A stretch of 64,000 nucleotides of DNA from Porphyrobacter sp. IPPAS B-1204 (GCA_003724185.1 RHGM01000003.1:62001-126000), one strand, 5' to 3'. Positions 17,543 through 27,979 are shown, counted from the first letter of the stretch. Numbers and translations are program-made. Notes: a model not told the origin generated them from the letters alone.

Positions 17543-20494
17543 TTATAGCCCGATCTCGAATGGCTTGGTGATTGAGCGGTCGAGTTCCGGCGGTTTGCGC
17601 TCGGGAGCAGGCGCCCTCCCCTTGGCCTCGCCGGTGGCTGCCGCGTCGCGCAGAAGGTTCACGGTTTCCAGCGCCGAGCGCTTCATGCCGGGATTGTTTT
17701 CGACAGCAGCCTCAAGCTTGCCGGGATTGTCGACAAACAGGGTCAGACCATCGCGCAGCCGGGTGATGGTCACCAGGAAGGTCTGCTGATTAGCAAGATT
17801 GCGTTCCCGGCTATCCATGACTGCTATGCCGCGATCAGAGGTCAGGCCCTGCGCCATATGAGCATTAAGCGCATAGGCGAGATCGAGGCGCCTGAGCATC
17901 GGATCATTGGCGGCGAGCCGGTGCTCTGCGCCGAGCGAGGTCTTCACCGCGACACCTGTGGCATCGACCGCCACAACGCGCGCCTGATCGGCATTGAGTA
18001 GCCCGCGCTTGTGATCGGTCGCAGTCCAGCGGATCCGGTCGCCATCATGGATTTCAATTTGGCGGCGTTCGAACAGCTGCAACGGATCGCGTTCGCCTTG
18101 GGGGCGGAACTGGCCCGGACGAAAGTCAAATTGGCGCCCGCGCTCGTTCTGCAGTGTCACCCGCTCGCGCGATGGATTGGTTGCAACCACTTCATATTGG
18201 CCCTTTGCGAGGCCCTGCCCCCTCTGCCGGCGATCGACCTCAAGCAGCATGCCGGGTGCATAGCTACGCGCATAGCGCAGTTCCTCGCGGGTCATATTGA
18301 CGCGCGAGAGCACCTCGAGCTGCAATGAACCAGGCCCCAATTCGCCGTTCGCCTTGAGACCCGTTTGAACCGCTTCATTGACTTGTCCACGTAAGGCCCG
18401 GCCCGAGGCGTAGATCGATGTCACCTCGCGCTCTGCCGGAGACAGCGAGAGCCATGCCGCCGCAGCGTCCACCGCGGAATTCTCGCCAGCAGCAACAACG
18501 TCGTCTCCCAAATGGGCGAGCGCCTCGCTGATCTGGCCGCCTTGGGCCGCGCGTTGGGCATTGCGCAGCGCATCGTCTCGCGCGCGCAGATTGGTGTTCA
18601 TCACCGCGGTTTCGATGCCAGCTTGCTGCATGACATCGAAGGGCTTGCCTGCATCGACCGACCCCAACTGCTTGGTGTCGCCAATGCTGGCAAAGCGATC
18701 GAGTTGAAGAAGGTTGGCAAGACGAACCAGCTTCTCCTTGTCGGCGTTCCCGACCATCGATGCCTCATCGAGAAGCACGACGGTCCCGCGCAGCTCTGCC
18801 CGCGCTTCAGCGAGACGTGCACCACCCTCGCCTTTCAGGAGGTCCTGATGTTGTCTGAGGAAGCGGGCGACCGTCATCGAGGGAATGCCGGTTTCGCGCT
18901 CGAGCATCTGTACCAGGGTATTCTGCACGGCGAGACCCAGCACGGCCTTACCCTCCTCGCGCAAAATGTCAGCCACGGGCTTCAGAACCGTGCTTTTGCC
19001 AGCACCGGCAACGCCCTGGATCGCAACAATGCGGTTGTTGGAGCCGAGCAGCAGACGCCCTGCCCCCTCCTGCCCTGGGTTCAATGTCAGGCCGTATTTG
19101 AGCTGCGAAAGCGCCTGCAGTCGGCTCCCGGCAATATCGGCCGGAACGATGGCGGGCGCAGCGCCCCTACCCGCATCGACGCCGGCAATGATGCGCTGCT
19201 CAAGGCCGATCGCATCGCGGGTGGTGAGCAGTTCGCGGTCCGCGCCCTTGCCCTTCTCGAGGTATCCCTGGCGGATAAGTTGGTTGACCCGCCGCTCGAT
19301 ATTGGCAAAGGCCGTGGGCAGTGCGAAGCTGAGCGCAGTTCGATAGATCTCGGCCTTAGTGAAGGCTGCCTCGCGTTCACCCAGATGGCGGATCGCCGAG
19401 GCGACCACATGGATGGCGGCGACCTCTTCGGCGCTGCGGTGACCGATCCGCGAGGGTATCAACGGATCGTCCTTCACAAGGCCGAGGCGCTCGGCAAAGG
19501 CGTAGGCAAGATCTCGCCCCTGCTCGACCACTTTGCGAACCGATGACCCCAGTCCGCTGACATTGCCGAGGTCCTGCGCGCTGCGCGCATTGGCTCTTCC
19601 AATGACCTTCGCCGGATCGAAGCCGAGCTTTTCCGCGGTATCCTTCCACTGCTGTGTGAGGGCAGCGCGGTCCTCGATCCCCTCCTTCTTCGCCCGGGTC
19701 ATGAGGTTCGCGGCATTGCGAGCGGCAAGCCCCGTCCCTTCCATTTTCGCAAGCTGCCCGAGGATTTCAGCGCGGCGCGAACTAAAAGCATCGCGCACCG
19801 CCTTGGGCACGCCGACCGCCTCGAAATTGCCATGCTTCCCGAACTCTCCGACCTCGTAGCCTAGTTTCTCCACGCCGAGCCGGAAGCGTGCCATGGTCAT
19901 GGCGTTGAGGAGAGTGTTGTGCTCCCAGAGCTTGTCATTGCGCAAAGCCCGCCACTTGCCGTCCGGGCCTTTGGTGACATTGGCGATGACCGCATGGAAA
20001 TGCGCATTGGGTTCCTGATTGCGGTTGGTATCGTGCTGGAACAGGGCAACCACAAGGTTGCCGGTTGCGACAACCCGCTCCTTGCCGCGCACATCCATCC
20101 GGGTCTCGGCGAGGTTCTTTTCAGCCCAGGCGAGCGTCTCGCGGACCGCGGCGCCGTAAGCATCGAGGATCCGCGTGTCGCCGCCAACCAGGGCGAGGAG
20201 CGACCAGCTTTTCGGCATGGAAAAGGTGAGATCGGTGCCTGCTCGGTGAACCCGATTATCGCTGCCCACCCGGCCCCCGTCAGGCAGAAATCCCTTCAGG
20301 ACTTCTTCGAAGGTCTTGGCATCGACCGTGCCCGATAGTCCGAGCTCTTCGGCGCCCTTGCCGAACCACGCCCCGGACCGATCGGCATCGGCCCGGGTGT
20401 AGTAATTGTCGGCAGCAAAATAGTTGGCTGCGCCGCCGGCCGTGCGAACGTTGGCTACAGAAAGCACGGGGCTACCTCCGGCCAAGCGGCGCAA
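17543..20494 (-). CDS. MobF-family conjugative relaxase (TrwC/TraI-like, relaxase plus helicase)
   Basis: NYFAADNYYTRADADRSGAWFGKGAEELGL, DLTFSMPKSWSLLAL, HDTNRNQEPNAHFHAVIAN (HHH), IQGVAGAGKSTVL, VVLLDEASMVGN. Confidence 0.93.
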   Translation of the reverse strand: MRRLAGGSPVLSVANVRTAGGAANYFAADNYYTRADADRSGAWFGKGAEELGLSGTVDAKTFEEVLKGFLPDGGRVGSDNRVHRAGTDLTFSMPKSWSLLALVGGDTRILDAYGAAVRETLAWAEKNLAETRMDVRGKERVVATGNLVVALFQHDTNRNQEPNAHFHAVIANVTKGPDGKWRALRNDKLWEHNTLLNAMTMARFRLGVEKLGYEVGEFGKHGNFEAVGVPKAVRDAFSSRRAEILGQLAKMEGTGLAARNAANLMTRAKKEGIEDRAALTQQWKDTAEKLGFDPAKVIGRANARSAQDLGNVSGLGSSVRKVVEQGRDLAYAFAERLGLVKDDPLIPSRIGHRSAEEVAAIHVVASAIRHLGEREAAFTKAEIYRTALSFALPTAFANIERRVNQLIRQGYLEKGKGADRELLTTRDAIGLEQRIIAGVDAGRGAAPAIVPADIAGSRLQALSQLKYGLTLNPGQEGAGRLLLGSNNRIVAIQGVAGAGKSTVLKPVADILREEGKAVLGLAVQNTLVQMLERETGIPSMTVARFLRQHQDLLKGEGGARLAEARAELRGTVVLLDEASMVGNADKEKLVRLANLLQLDRFASIGDTKQLGSVDAGKPFDVMQQAGIETAVMNTNLRARDDALRNAQRAAQGGQISEALAHLGDDVVAAGENSAVDAAAAWLSLSPAEREVTSIYASGRALRGQVNEAVQTGLKANGELGPGSLQLEVLSRVNMTREELRYARSYAPGMLLEVDRRQRGQGLAKGQYEVVATNPSRERVTLQNERGRQFDFRPGQFRPQGERDPLQLFERRQIEIHDGDRIRWTATDHKRGLLNADQARVVAVDATGVAVKTSLGAEHRLAANDPMLRRLDLAYALNAHMAQGLTSDRGIAVMDSRERNLANQQTFLVTITRLRDGLTLFVDNPGKLEAAVENNPGMKRSALETVNLLRDAAATGEAKGRAPAPERKPPELDRSITKPFEIGL

Positions 20495-20504
20495 GTTGCC
20501 ATCG

Positions 20505-22976
20505 TTACAGCTCCAGATCGCCGAAATCCGGACTGGCCCTCGGAGGCTCGCTGCGCTCGGGCAGCCCGTCTTCGATCATCAGCTTTCGAGCATCCGAGGC
20601 CCTTTGCCGGTTTGCCTGTGCGTTACCCTTGTGGGTGTTCGTATCGTTGGGCTTGGGATCGTCAGACTTCGCCTTCAGCTCACCATTCTTTTCAGCGCCA
20701 GCTTCCGACTGATGCCCTCGTAGCGGCGGCTTTTGCGCAATCGCATCATCGCTGGTCTTCCGACCCAATTTGGTCGCTGGGTTGCTAGCGCCTTGGGGCT
20801 TACCTTTACCCTTCGATGCTGCAGCAGCACCGCTCTCCTTGCTTTTCCCTGCAAGCGCTTTGCCCTCCTTGCCGGGACCGGAACGACCGTTTTGGGAGCG
20901 GGTTGGAGCAGTCTTTCCTGCTTTATCAGCGCGAAGGCGAAGCACCTGTTCCGGGTCCACCCGGTGATCGGCCTGCTGCCCACCACGCTGGCCGCGATCG
21001 AACGCCAATTCTCCCTGTTTCCCCGCAGCAGATTTGCGGGCGGTAGATTTGCCAGCACCATCATCGTTCGACGATGGATGGTCTGTCGCCGCATGCGCCG
21101 GAGGGCCTCCCGGTTGCGGTCGCGGCGGCTTGGGAGCTCCACCTTTGGTGGTCGGAGGCGGGCGGTTCGCCCCGCGCCCGATAAAGGCGTCGGCGACCTT
21201 GGACCGATTGACTGGGCGCAGCTTGATGAAGGCTGCAGGAAAGCCTTCCGGGAACTTGATGTAACCATGAAGGCTCTTCAGGTTCATCAGCTGATCGGGC
21301 ATCCGCAGTGGCTTGATCGTCGTGCGCCGGTTGAGACTGACAGCATCGCGGGCATTGTTATACCCGAAGGTGTATCCCTCATCGATATCGACCACTTCCT
21401 CATGGCCGATAAAGTCGCTGCACCAGATTGCGGTGTCCCGCTCGGCGACCGAAAGGATCAGTTTGGTCCGTGCCAGCGATGCAAGGGTCGCCGCCATGTT
21501 CTCGCCGTAGACTTCCTTGAGTTTGGCGTAAGCGTGGATGCCAAGCACAATCGCACCGCCGAAATTGCGCGCCGTCTGCAGCCCCTTTTCGAGGGCCGGA
21601 AGGCGGTGCAATGCGCCAAGCTCGTCAACGAAGAACCAGCATTTGAGATCGCGGGTCCGCTCGGTGGTCATGAGCGTGTTCATGGCCGTGTCGAGCCAAA
21701 GCGTCAGCATCTGCGAGGCGACACTCATGTCGACATAGCGGGAGGAAATGAACAGGATCGAGCCCCTCCCTGCCGGACTTTCCGTAGCCTCTTCGATCCA
21801 TTCACGTACCGAGAACCGCCGACCTTCGGTTGGCAACATCTCGAGCGCCTTGGCGTTCACATTGAACACGGCCCGGATCGATTCTGCCATGCGCGCAGCT
21901 TCGGGCGCTGTGAGCGGATCAGCGATCGTCCCGCGCATCATTTCGTGGACCTCTGACAGGTCGGCGGTCATCAATTCATGGGCGAGCGCAGCATTTGAAC
22001 CCCTGCCTTCGGCCACAAGCTTGACGCAGAACTTCACAAACAGCGCGCGGGCGCCGAGTACCCAGAACTGCGCTTCGCCGCCGCCATCATGCGGCACAAG
22101 AGCATCGGCTGCTGTCCAAAAATCCGCCTCGGTGCGGCATTCATCGAACAGGTTCCATTGGGGGCAGCGCGCATCGAGCGGGTTCAAAATGATGTCGCGG
22201 CGCGCGTCGTAGAACTGCTCGATGAAGGCGCCGGTCAGATCGAAGACCACGCAGTTTTGACCTTTTGCGCGGGCCTCTGCGATCATGTCCGAGATGGCTA
22301 CCGTCTTGCCAGTACCGGTCGTGCCGATGAGCATGGCGTGGCTCTGTTCGAGCCGCCAGGGATAGACAACTCCGGCAAGATGGGCCGGGCAATAGGGAAA
22401 GACCCGCGCCAGTTCCCACGGCAGGCAAAGCCGCCACTTCCAGCCCATGACGGCCGTGCGTTCACGATTGCGCTGCTCGCGGTTATGTTCACGCAGAAGC
22501 CTGACCAGTTCCGCCAAGTCGACAAGCTGCGCGCCGCGCTCGTGCTTGCGTTCTTTGGCCTTGCCGCCGAAGCGTGCGGCGAACCAGTAGAACAGTACAA
22601 AGGCGGGCACGAGAAACAGTGCTGAACGCCACGCGGCGCTGACCAGCAACTCGGTCATATGATCCCATGCACGGACCACTGGAGAAAATGTGCTGAGGAG
22701 GCTGATCGGGAATTCTATCTTGCCGCCAAAGACCGTTTCGAGGGCAACGCGCTTGTCGGGATTGAACTCCATGAAGCCGTAGATCGCAGCATAGACGCGC
22801 ATCCAGATGAGGTAGATCTCATAGTCGGTAAGTGCCGCTGACAGGGTCCACCAGGACGTCGCAGAGATCACCACGGCAGCAATGACCAGCGGGCCCTTTA
22901 GGCCAGCTGCGAACATGAAACCGAAGTGCCCGAGGAGCTGGCTACCGCGTGTGAAGTTGGCAAGGTTACGCTTCAT
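20505..22976 (-). CDS. type IV coupling protein (TraD/VirD4-like)
   Basis: MLIGTTGTGKTVAISDMIAEARAKGQNCVVFDLTGAFIEQFYD, WFFVDELGALHRLPALEKGLQTARNFGGAIVLGIHAY; N-terminal TM segments; Pro/Lys-rich tail. Start chosen at MKRNLANF. Confidence 0.92.
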   Translation of the reverse strand: MKRNLANFTRGSQLLGHFGFMFAAGLKGPLVIAAVVISATSWWTLSAALTDYEIYLIWMRVYAAIYGFMEFNPDKRVALETVFGGKIEFPISLLSTFSPVVRAWDHMTELLVSAAWRSALFLVPAFVLFYWFAARFGGKAKERKHERGAQLVDLAELVRLLREHNREQRNRERTAVMGWKWRLCLPWELARVFPYCPAHLAGVVYPWRLEQSHAMLIGTTGTGKTVAISDMIAEARAKGQNCVVFDLTGAFIEQFYDARRDIILNPLDARCPQWNLFDECRTEADFWTAADALVPHDGGGEAQFWVLGARALFVKFCVKLVAEGRGSNAALAHELMTADLSEVHEMMRGTIADPLTAPEAARMAESIRAVFNVNAKALEMLPTEGRRFSVREWIEEATESPAGRGSILFISSRYVDMSVASQMLTLWLDTAMNTLMTTERTRDLKCWFFVDELGALHRLPALEKGLQTARNFGGAIVLGIHAYAKLKEVYGENMAATLASLARTKLILSVAERDTAIWCSDFIGHEEVVDIDEGYTFGYNNARDAVSLNRRTTIKPLRMPDQLMNLKSLHGYIKFPEGFPAAFIKLRPVNRSKVADAFIGRGANRPPPTTKGGAPKPPRPQPGGPPAHAATDHPSSNDDGAGKSTARKSAAGKQGELAFDRGQRGGQQADHRVDPEQVLRLRADKAGKTAPTRSQNGRSGPGKEGKALAGKSKESGAAAASKGKGKPQGASNPATKLGRKTSDDAIAQKPPLRGHQSEAGAEKNGELKAKSDDPKPNDTNTHKGNAQANRQRASDARKLMIEDGLPERSEPPRASPDFGDLEL

Positions 22977-23298
22977 CGCAGCCTCCCTCGTTCGCATTTT
23001 GCGAGAGGCCGAGTTCCTTGCATTTACGGACGTAGGCTTGGTGCGCACGTTCACGCAGATCATGATCGGCATGGCCTGCAAGAAGCGCATCGACGCCAAC
23101 CATCGTGAAGACAGATTGACGGTTCAGACGTTTCACCCAGGCGCTGAGGCCAGCTTTGAGATCATCCTCGTCGCAGGCTTGCTGCAACAGGGATCTGATC
23201 CATTCGCTTACGCTGATATCGCGGCGCTCAGCCGCATTGCGAACCCGATCGGCGAGTTCGATCGAGACATGTACCTGAAGAGATTTTGGCCGTGTCAT
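22966..23298 (-). CDS. ribbon-helix-helix mobilization accessory protein
   Basis: MTRPKSLQVHVSIELADRVRNAAERRDISVSEWIRSLLQQA; overlaps the T4CP start by 11 bp. Confidence 0.7.
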   Translation of the reverse strand: MTRPKSLQVHVSIELADRVRNAAERRDISVSEWIRSLLQQACDEDDLKAGLSAWVKRLNRQSVFTMVGVDALLAGHADHDLRERAHQAYVRKCKELGLSQNANEGGCDEA

Positions 23299-23738
23299 GC
23301 ACGGACTCCTTGTGATGAGGAGCCCGGAACGCACTGCGAAAGGCTTGTTTCGTCTAAATCAGAAATGAGAACATGTCAAGAACATCGAGATTGGCGGAAT
23401 TCTGCCATTTGTGATGCGGCTCAATCAAAAATGATTGACAAATTCCGGCCTATCCAAATCTGATTGAGAAGCTGCCATCTCGAGAGATGCTGACTAACCA
23501 ATTGTTATTTATAGATTATTATCCACATAGATGCTGCGACCTGTCGCGTACGGTGTGCCCTTACTTGTTCCCTACTGCGAGGTCGAAACCCGTGATTTGA
23601 CCTGTATCGGATGGAGAGATCTGCCACGTCAGTTCCGGCGGGATCGCGACGCGCAACGCTTGGCAATAGCCGCATGGTCATCGGTCGCTTCGGAGCCTAT
23701 CATCGGGGATAACGGCAACGCAAGACGGGAGCCAGGAC

Positions 23739-23933
23739 ATGGTCGATGTCACATTGAGCGCAAGACCCAAAGGCAATGGCTATCAAGGGACGATCACCTA
23801 TTCTTACGGTGTCTCGATAAGCTAGGCCGAGACCTTTCCGACGATTGCGGAGGCCATTGCGGCAGCGGCGATCAAGATGCTTGAATTGCCAGAACGCATC
23901 GATGAACTCGACCGATCCGAGCTCGACGCGTGA
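23739..23933 (+). pseudogene. small conserved-looking ORF interrupted by one in-frame amber codon
   Basis: MVDVTLSARPKGNGYQGTITYSYGVSIS*AETFPTIAEAIAAAAIKMLELPERIDELDRSELDA*, TAG at 23823-23825. Confidence 0.5.
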
Positions 23934-24032
23934 AACATTGCAAGCGGCACCGCGCTCCCGAATGATTGAGCCTGGGCGTACGAGCAAAAGAATAAGAGGA
24001 AGCCCTGATGGACTTCCTCCTCGCGTCGGCCG

Positions 24033-24269
24033 TCAGAATTCATCGCTGAGCCTGCTTGGTACGGTGTCGATAACCCGGTCCTGCAAGGCTCTGGGCAAGG
24101 CTCCATAATCACCTTCATCAACGGCGATGTACCCTGCCTCATTATCGGTCAGAACATATTGCGTGAAGTAGCTGTGATAGGACCGGGCATGGGCCTGATC
24201 GAGGGCGGCAACAAAGGCTTCCTGATCGGATTTGAACCCCTGAGCGGCAAAGCTGAGTGAAGTGCACAT
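24033..24269 (-). CDS. hypothetical small protein (78 aa)
   Basis: MCTSLSFAAQGFKSDQEAFVAALDQAHARSYHSYFTQYVLTDNEAGYIAVDEGDY...; RBS-like GAGGAAAG upstream; start revised from the listed ORF. Confidence 0.6.
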   Translation of the reverse strand: MCTSLSFAAQGFKSDQEAFVAALDQAHARSYHSYFTQYVLTDNEAGYIAVDEGDYGALPRALQDRVIDTVPSRLSDEF

Positions 24270-24590
24270 GATCTTTCCTCCTGATGTTCGATGCGTCGCA
24301 TCAGGGATCGGCAGGATGTGGGTGACGGGCCGGGTCAGGGACCGCGTAAGCGGCCGCGCAGCGGCGATGGGGGAAACGATTTTTGCCGGGCTTGCCCGGT
24401 AAAAATGGTGGGGCCCCGTCGTCCTTGACGCGGCCCCAAAGCCCGCATCACACTTCAAAAGTCTGCGAGAGAGACCCCCAACGTCAGCCGAAGAAGAACG
24501 CGCTTCGCGGCGAAAACCGCTTTCCTACACCCGCATGAATTGGGATGATCGTACGCGGAGGGGACCGACGGCCTACAAAAGGAATGTCAT

Positions 24591-24821
24591 ATGGCCAGGT
24601 CCAAATCGAGCGCTCTTGGCGCGCTCAAGAAGCTGCGCGAACAGCGCGATGAACTCGACGCTCAAGAGACCAAGCTGCGCGCTGATGCAGCAGCAGAGCT
24701 GGGCAATGTCTTGCTCGAATGCGGCGGTGAGGTGATAGAACCTGCACAGCTGAGACTGCTGATCCGCGCTGCGCTGGCGACAGGGATTGAGCAATCCCTC
24801 AAGCGGCTCTCCCCCGGCTGA
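24591..24821 (+). CDS. small coiled-coil protein of conjugative element (TraC/TraD-like)
   Basis: 76-aa ORF MARSKSSALGALKKLREQRDELDAQETKLRADAAAELGNVLLECGGEVIEPAQLRLLIRAAL. Confidence 0.55.
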   Translation: MARSKSSALGALKKLREQRDELDAQETKLRADAAAELGNVLLECGGEVIEPAQLRLLIRAALATGIEQSLKRLSPG

Positions 24822-24893
24822 CCAGTGCTTTAGCGGCGGGGTGTGGGCTCAATGCCCCTCCCCGCCGCACGAACGCCGGTAAGCACAAGAAAA

Positions 24894-24921
24894 GGCCCCG
24901 ATGGCGCGTGCCACCGGGGCC
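24894..24921 (-). terminator. rho-independent terminator downstream of ssb
   Basis: GGCCCCGaTGGC-gcgt-GCCAcCGGGGCC followed by a T run on the minus strand. Confidence 0.7.
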
Positions 24922-24942
24922 TCGTTGCAACCGAGATGACGT

Positions 24943-25332
24943 TCAGTCCTCGTCGATGTCAGGGGCGTCTTCGTTGTTCGAGCTGCGGCCCTTGGTGAGG
25001 AAGTCCACCTTGTCCGCGATGATCTCGCAGCCGTAGCGCTTGGTGCCGCTCTCGTCTTCCCACTGGGTGTAGTGGATGCGGCCTTCGACCGAGACCAGCT
25101 GGCCCTTGGTGCAGTACTTGGCGACATTTTCGCCGAGGCCGTTGAAGCAGGTCACGCGATGGAATTCGCTGTCCTTGGCGGTGTAGCCATTTTCGTCCTT
25201 GTAGGTCTTGCCGTCCTTGCGGGCGGGACGGTCGGTCACAACCGAGATCGAAGTGATGCTGGTTCCACCTTGGGTGGTGCGGGTTTCGGGGTCGCGAGCG
25301 ATGCGGCCAACGAGGATAACGAGATTAGTCAT
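24943..25332 (-). CDS. ssb: single-stranded DNA-binding protein
   Basis: MTNLVILVGRIARDPETRTTQGGTSITSISVVTDRP...FHRVTCFNGLGENVAKYCTKGQLVSVEGRI... Confidence 0.93.
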   Translation of the reverse strand: MTNLVILVGRIARDPETRTTQGGTSITSISVVTDRPARKDGKTYKDENGYTAKDSEFHRVTCFNGLGENVAKYCTKGQLVSVEGRIHYTQWEDESGTKRYGCEIIADKVDFLTKGRSSNNEDAPDIDED

Positions 25333-26299
25333 GGGCTTTCTCCTGATCGAGCATTCCGGGTCCATCCCGGCTGCAAACCCGACTAGGAAGCGCCCATGGC
25401 GAAGCGCACCGAAGGGAAACCTCGATCTGGTTCGGGTGGAGCGGGCAGCCGGGCACGCAGCATGACGTGACCGGCAACTCGGCCGGACCTGATCGGGGTT
25501 GCGCGTCTCGACAGGGGTGCTTCAGGGAAGGTTTGTATCGAAGCCGGGTGGAGCCGGATGCCTTGAACAGGTTTGCCCTGCCCTTGCTGCCGACGACTTT
25601 GGCCTGATTGATTTTTCACCCGAGCCCAACCAGTGGTCTGCATCTTCGCTGTTGGTGATGGCTTTTCCGCCCGGGTATGGGCGCACTTACTGACGCAATT
25701 GCCACGTCAGGAGCGGTATTCTCATCGTGCCAACGGGGCGCCGTCCCGACGATGCCAAAGCAGAAAGAGGGCCTTCGTTCAGGTCATTTCTGCCGTCGTC
25801 AACTCTGCCAAAGGAAGAAGCAAATGCGGCCTGTGCATGCGCATTGGAAGACTATTGACGATAGGCAGGCTCCCACCATCGCAAGCATCAGCGATCAGCA
25901 GACCTGACTATCAAGGCCGGTCGGCCTTGTTGTTCGAACGGGCCTTATCCTCATCGTCGGGAGCCGGTTTTTCAGTCGCTGCGTCCTCGCGACTGCGTGA
26001 GGCATGGCCTCCGTGGACAGGAGTAACCGGAATAATAATCGGCGGAATTCCCTCATCCTTCTTGGCCATGGAGCCCTCCATCTTACTTCATTGCGAAACT
26101 CACGCGATGAAGCGCTCACGGACCGTCGGCGTCAAGCGGTTACGGCATGATCTGGCAGAGCGATGTCCCTTTGCGCTGTGGCTTTCAGTCAGATCAATGA
26201 TCAGGTTCTCATGGCATGTAAGGGGGTATTCGATCCCCAATCGACATCCATGTCGCACAGGATTGAGACCTGATGTCCGCTGGCGACATGCTTGACCGC

Positions 26300-27244
26300 T
26301 CACCCGGAAGGGGCCTTGGGCGAAGTGCCCAGCGGGCCACGGCGATCGACAACGGTGATCCGCCGAGCCTTGGCTTCGATGACCAGACGTTCGAGCACGC
26401 CATTGCCGGGAAAAGCGACGACATAGCGCGGATCGAGCGAGAGCATCCGCTCGTTGCGCTTGAAGCCAGCACGGGCGCCCAGTTGCATATCGAGTGAGAA
26501 CGTCACCTGCGGGATGCCGCGGCGTTCCGCCCAGCTCGATGCCAAGCGGTCGACGCCCTTGGTGTCGCCGCCATGGATGAGCACCATGTCGGGAACACGG
26601 TCGCGGACCTTGTCGAGCGTGGACCAGACATTGTTGCCGAAGGTCAGTGCATCATCTTCGGTCGCATGCCGGGTGCGCCCGCCAGCGAAGACGACTGGCG
26701 TTCCTTCGGGCACCGCCGCACGGCGTTTGGCCTCGGCACGGGCACGCAGGAAATCGCGCCCTTCGACGAGCGCAGAAGTCATCATGGCGCTGTGATTGAA
26801 GCGCGAGCTGGAGACTGGCTTCCATGAGGAACCGAACTCGTTGAGGTAAAGGGCGGCTGCAACTTCGCGCATCTCTTCGAGCGCCAGCATCGCGCCTTCG
26901 GCGCATTGCGCCCGCTCAACCTGGGTCTCAAGGTCATGGGTGTGGACCTCGGAGCCATCGGCCGTCGCAATCAGCGCGCGGACCTCGTCGGTCGCCCGGT
27001 CAAGGGCAGTGGATTTGCGGGTCGCAGCGCGGTGAAAGATGTTGACGAAGGCCCAGCCAAGATCCTCGGCATCGGCTTCAAGAGCAGTGCCGGAGACCAT
27101 AGCGAAGAGATCGGACCAGACCGCTTCGAGGGTTTGGACGACCGCGTCGCGGACCGGGAAATCGCTTTTCGATATGGGGGCAGGACCGATGGAAAAGCCG
27201 GCAAGATCGAGCCCGGCGAGTTGGTCGGCGAATGATGTGTGCAT
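26300..27244 (-). CDS. DUF2493 (SLOG-like) domain protein
   Basis: VPDMVLIHGGDTKGVDRLASSWAERRGIPQVTFSLD...RNERMLSLDPRYVVAFPGNGVLERLVIEAKARRITV. Confidence 0.8.
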   Translation of the reverse strand: MHTSFADQLAGLDLAGFSIGPAPISKSDFPVRDAVVQTLEAVWSDLFAMVSGTALEADAEDLGWAFVNIFHRAATRKSTALDRATDEVRALIATADGSEVHTHDLETQVERAQCAEGAMLALEEMREVAAALYLNEFGSSWKPVSSSRFNHSAMMTSALVEGRDFLRARAEAKRRAAVPEGTPVVFAGGRTRHATEDDALTFGNNVWSTLDKVRDRVPDMVLIHGGDTKGVDRLASSWAERRGIPQVTFSLDMQLGARAGFKRNERMLSLDPRYVVAFPGNGVLERLVIEAKARRITVVDRRGPLGTSPKAPSG

Positions 27245-27545
27245 GAGAATGTCCTCCTGACTGGCATGGAAACCGACGCACCCGTTGATGGCTGCGCCAG
27301 CGAGAGCCCGTCAGGGCCAGCTTCAGGTAGGATTGCGCACCCGTCAGGGGGAACCCGGCTTGGCGGGCTGGCGCGGGCAGGCCTTGAGCCTGAAGGGCGA
27401 AGGCCAACACGGGCCCGCCCAAGCCGGGTTGCGCAAGGCTGGCGGCTGGCCCAGGGCCTCTCTCGCATCGCGCCAGACCATGACCGGTCGGCAAAGTTCA
27501 GTCAGGGATGACAACCCAGCGCTGCGCCTCACCAACTCGCAGACC

Positions 27546-27968
27546 TCAAGCTGCGCGCTTGGTGTAGACCCCCTCACCGTTCGACATGTGCCCGAGGCAG
27601 TCATAGTCGCCAAACATGGCATCGAAGCGGGATGCGATCTGGGACAGCCAGCGTTGTGCCCGCGGTGACCGGGCCGTGCGCCAATGGGCGTCCCAATAGT
27701 CCCCGTCATCGCGTTCGGCGATCCAGACAGCCACCAGCCCTCCGTAGACCGATACACCGAAATCCGCATAGGCATTGCGCATAAGGGTCCGGTCTTCCCG
27801 ACCACGCCATCCGTCATGCGGGATCAGTGAAGGGAAGGCTTTGGCCGCCCTCTCGCGCAAGTCCTCGCACAGCCATTCGTACTCGAATTCCCAGTCGTCT
27901 TCGGCTTCGACCTCGAGCACTGTGAATGCAACGATTGCGCCGCTGGGATAGCTGACCGATCGGCCCAT
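27546..27968 (-). CDS. hypothetical protein of conjugative element
   Basis: 140-aa ORF in tight order with ardC; acidic, aromatic-rich, no family recognised. Confidence 0.65.
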   Translation of the reverse strand: MGRSVSYPSGAIVAFTVLEVEAEDDWEFEYEWLCEDLRERAAKAFPSLIPHDGWRGREDRTLMRNAYADFGVSVYGGLVAVWIAERDDGDYWDAHWRTARSPRAQRWLSQIASRFDAMFGDYDCLGHMSNGEGVYTKRAA

Positions 27969-27979
27969 GACACCCTCCC

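Noticed and set aside
25633-26295. 220-aa plus-strand ORF
   Set aside because: Basic, Ser/Arg-rich, no motif, no RBS; looks like noncoding translation.
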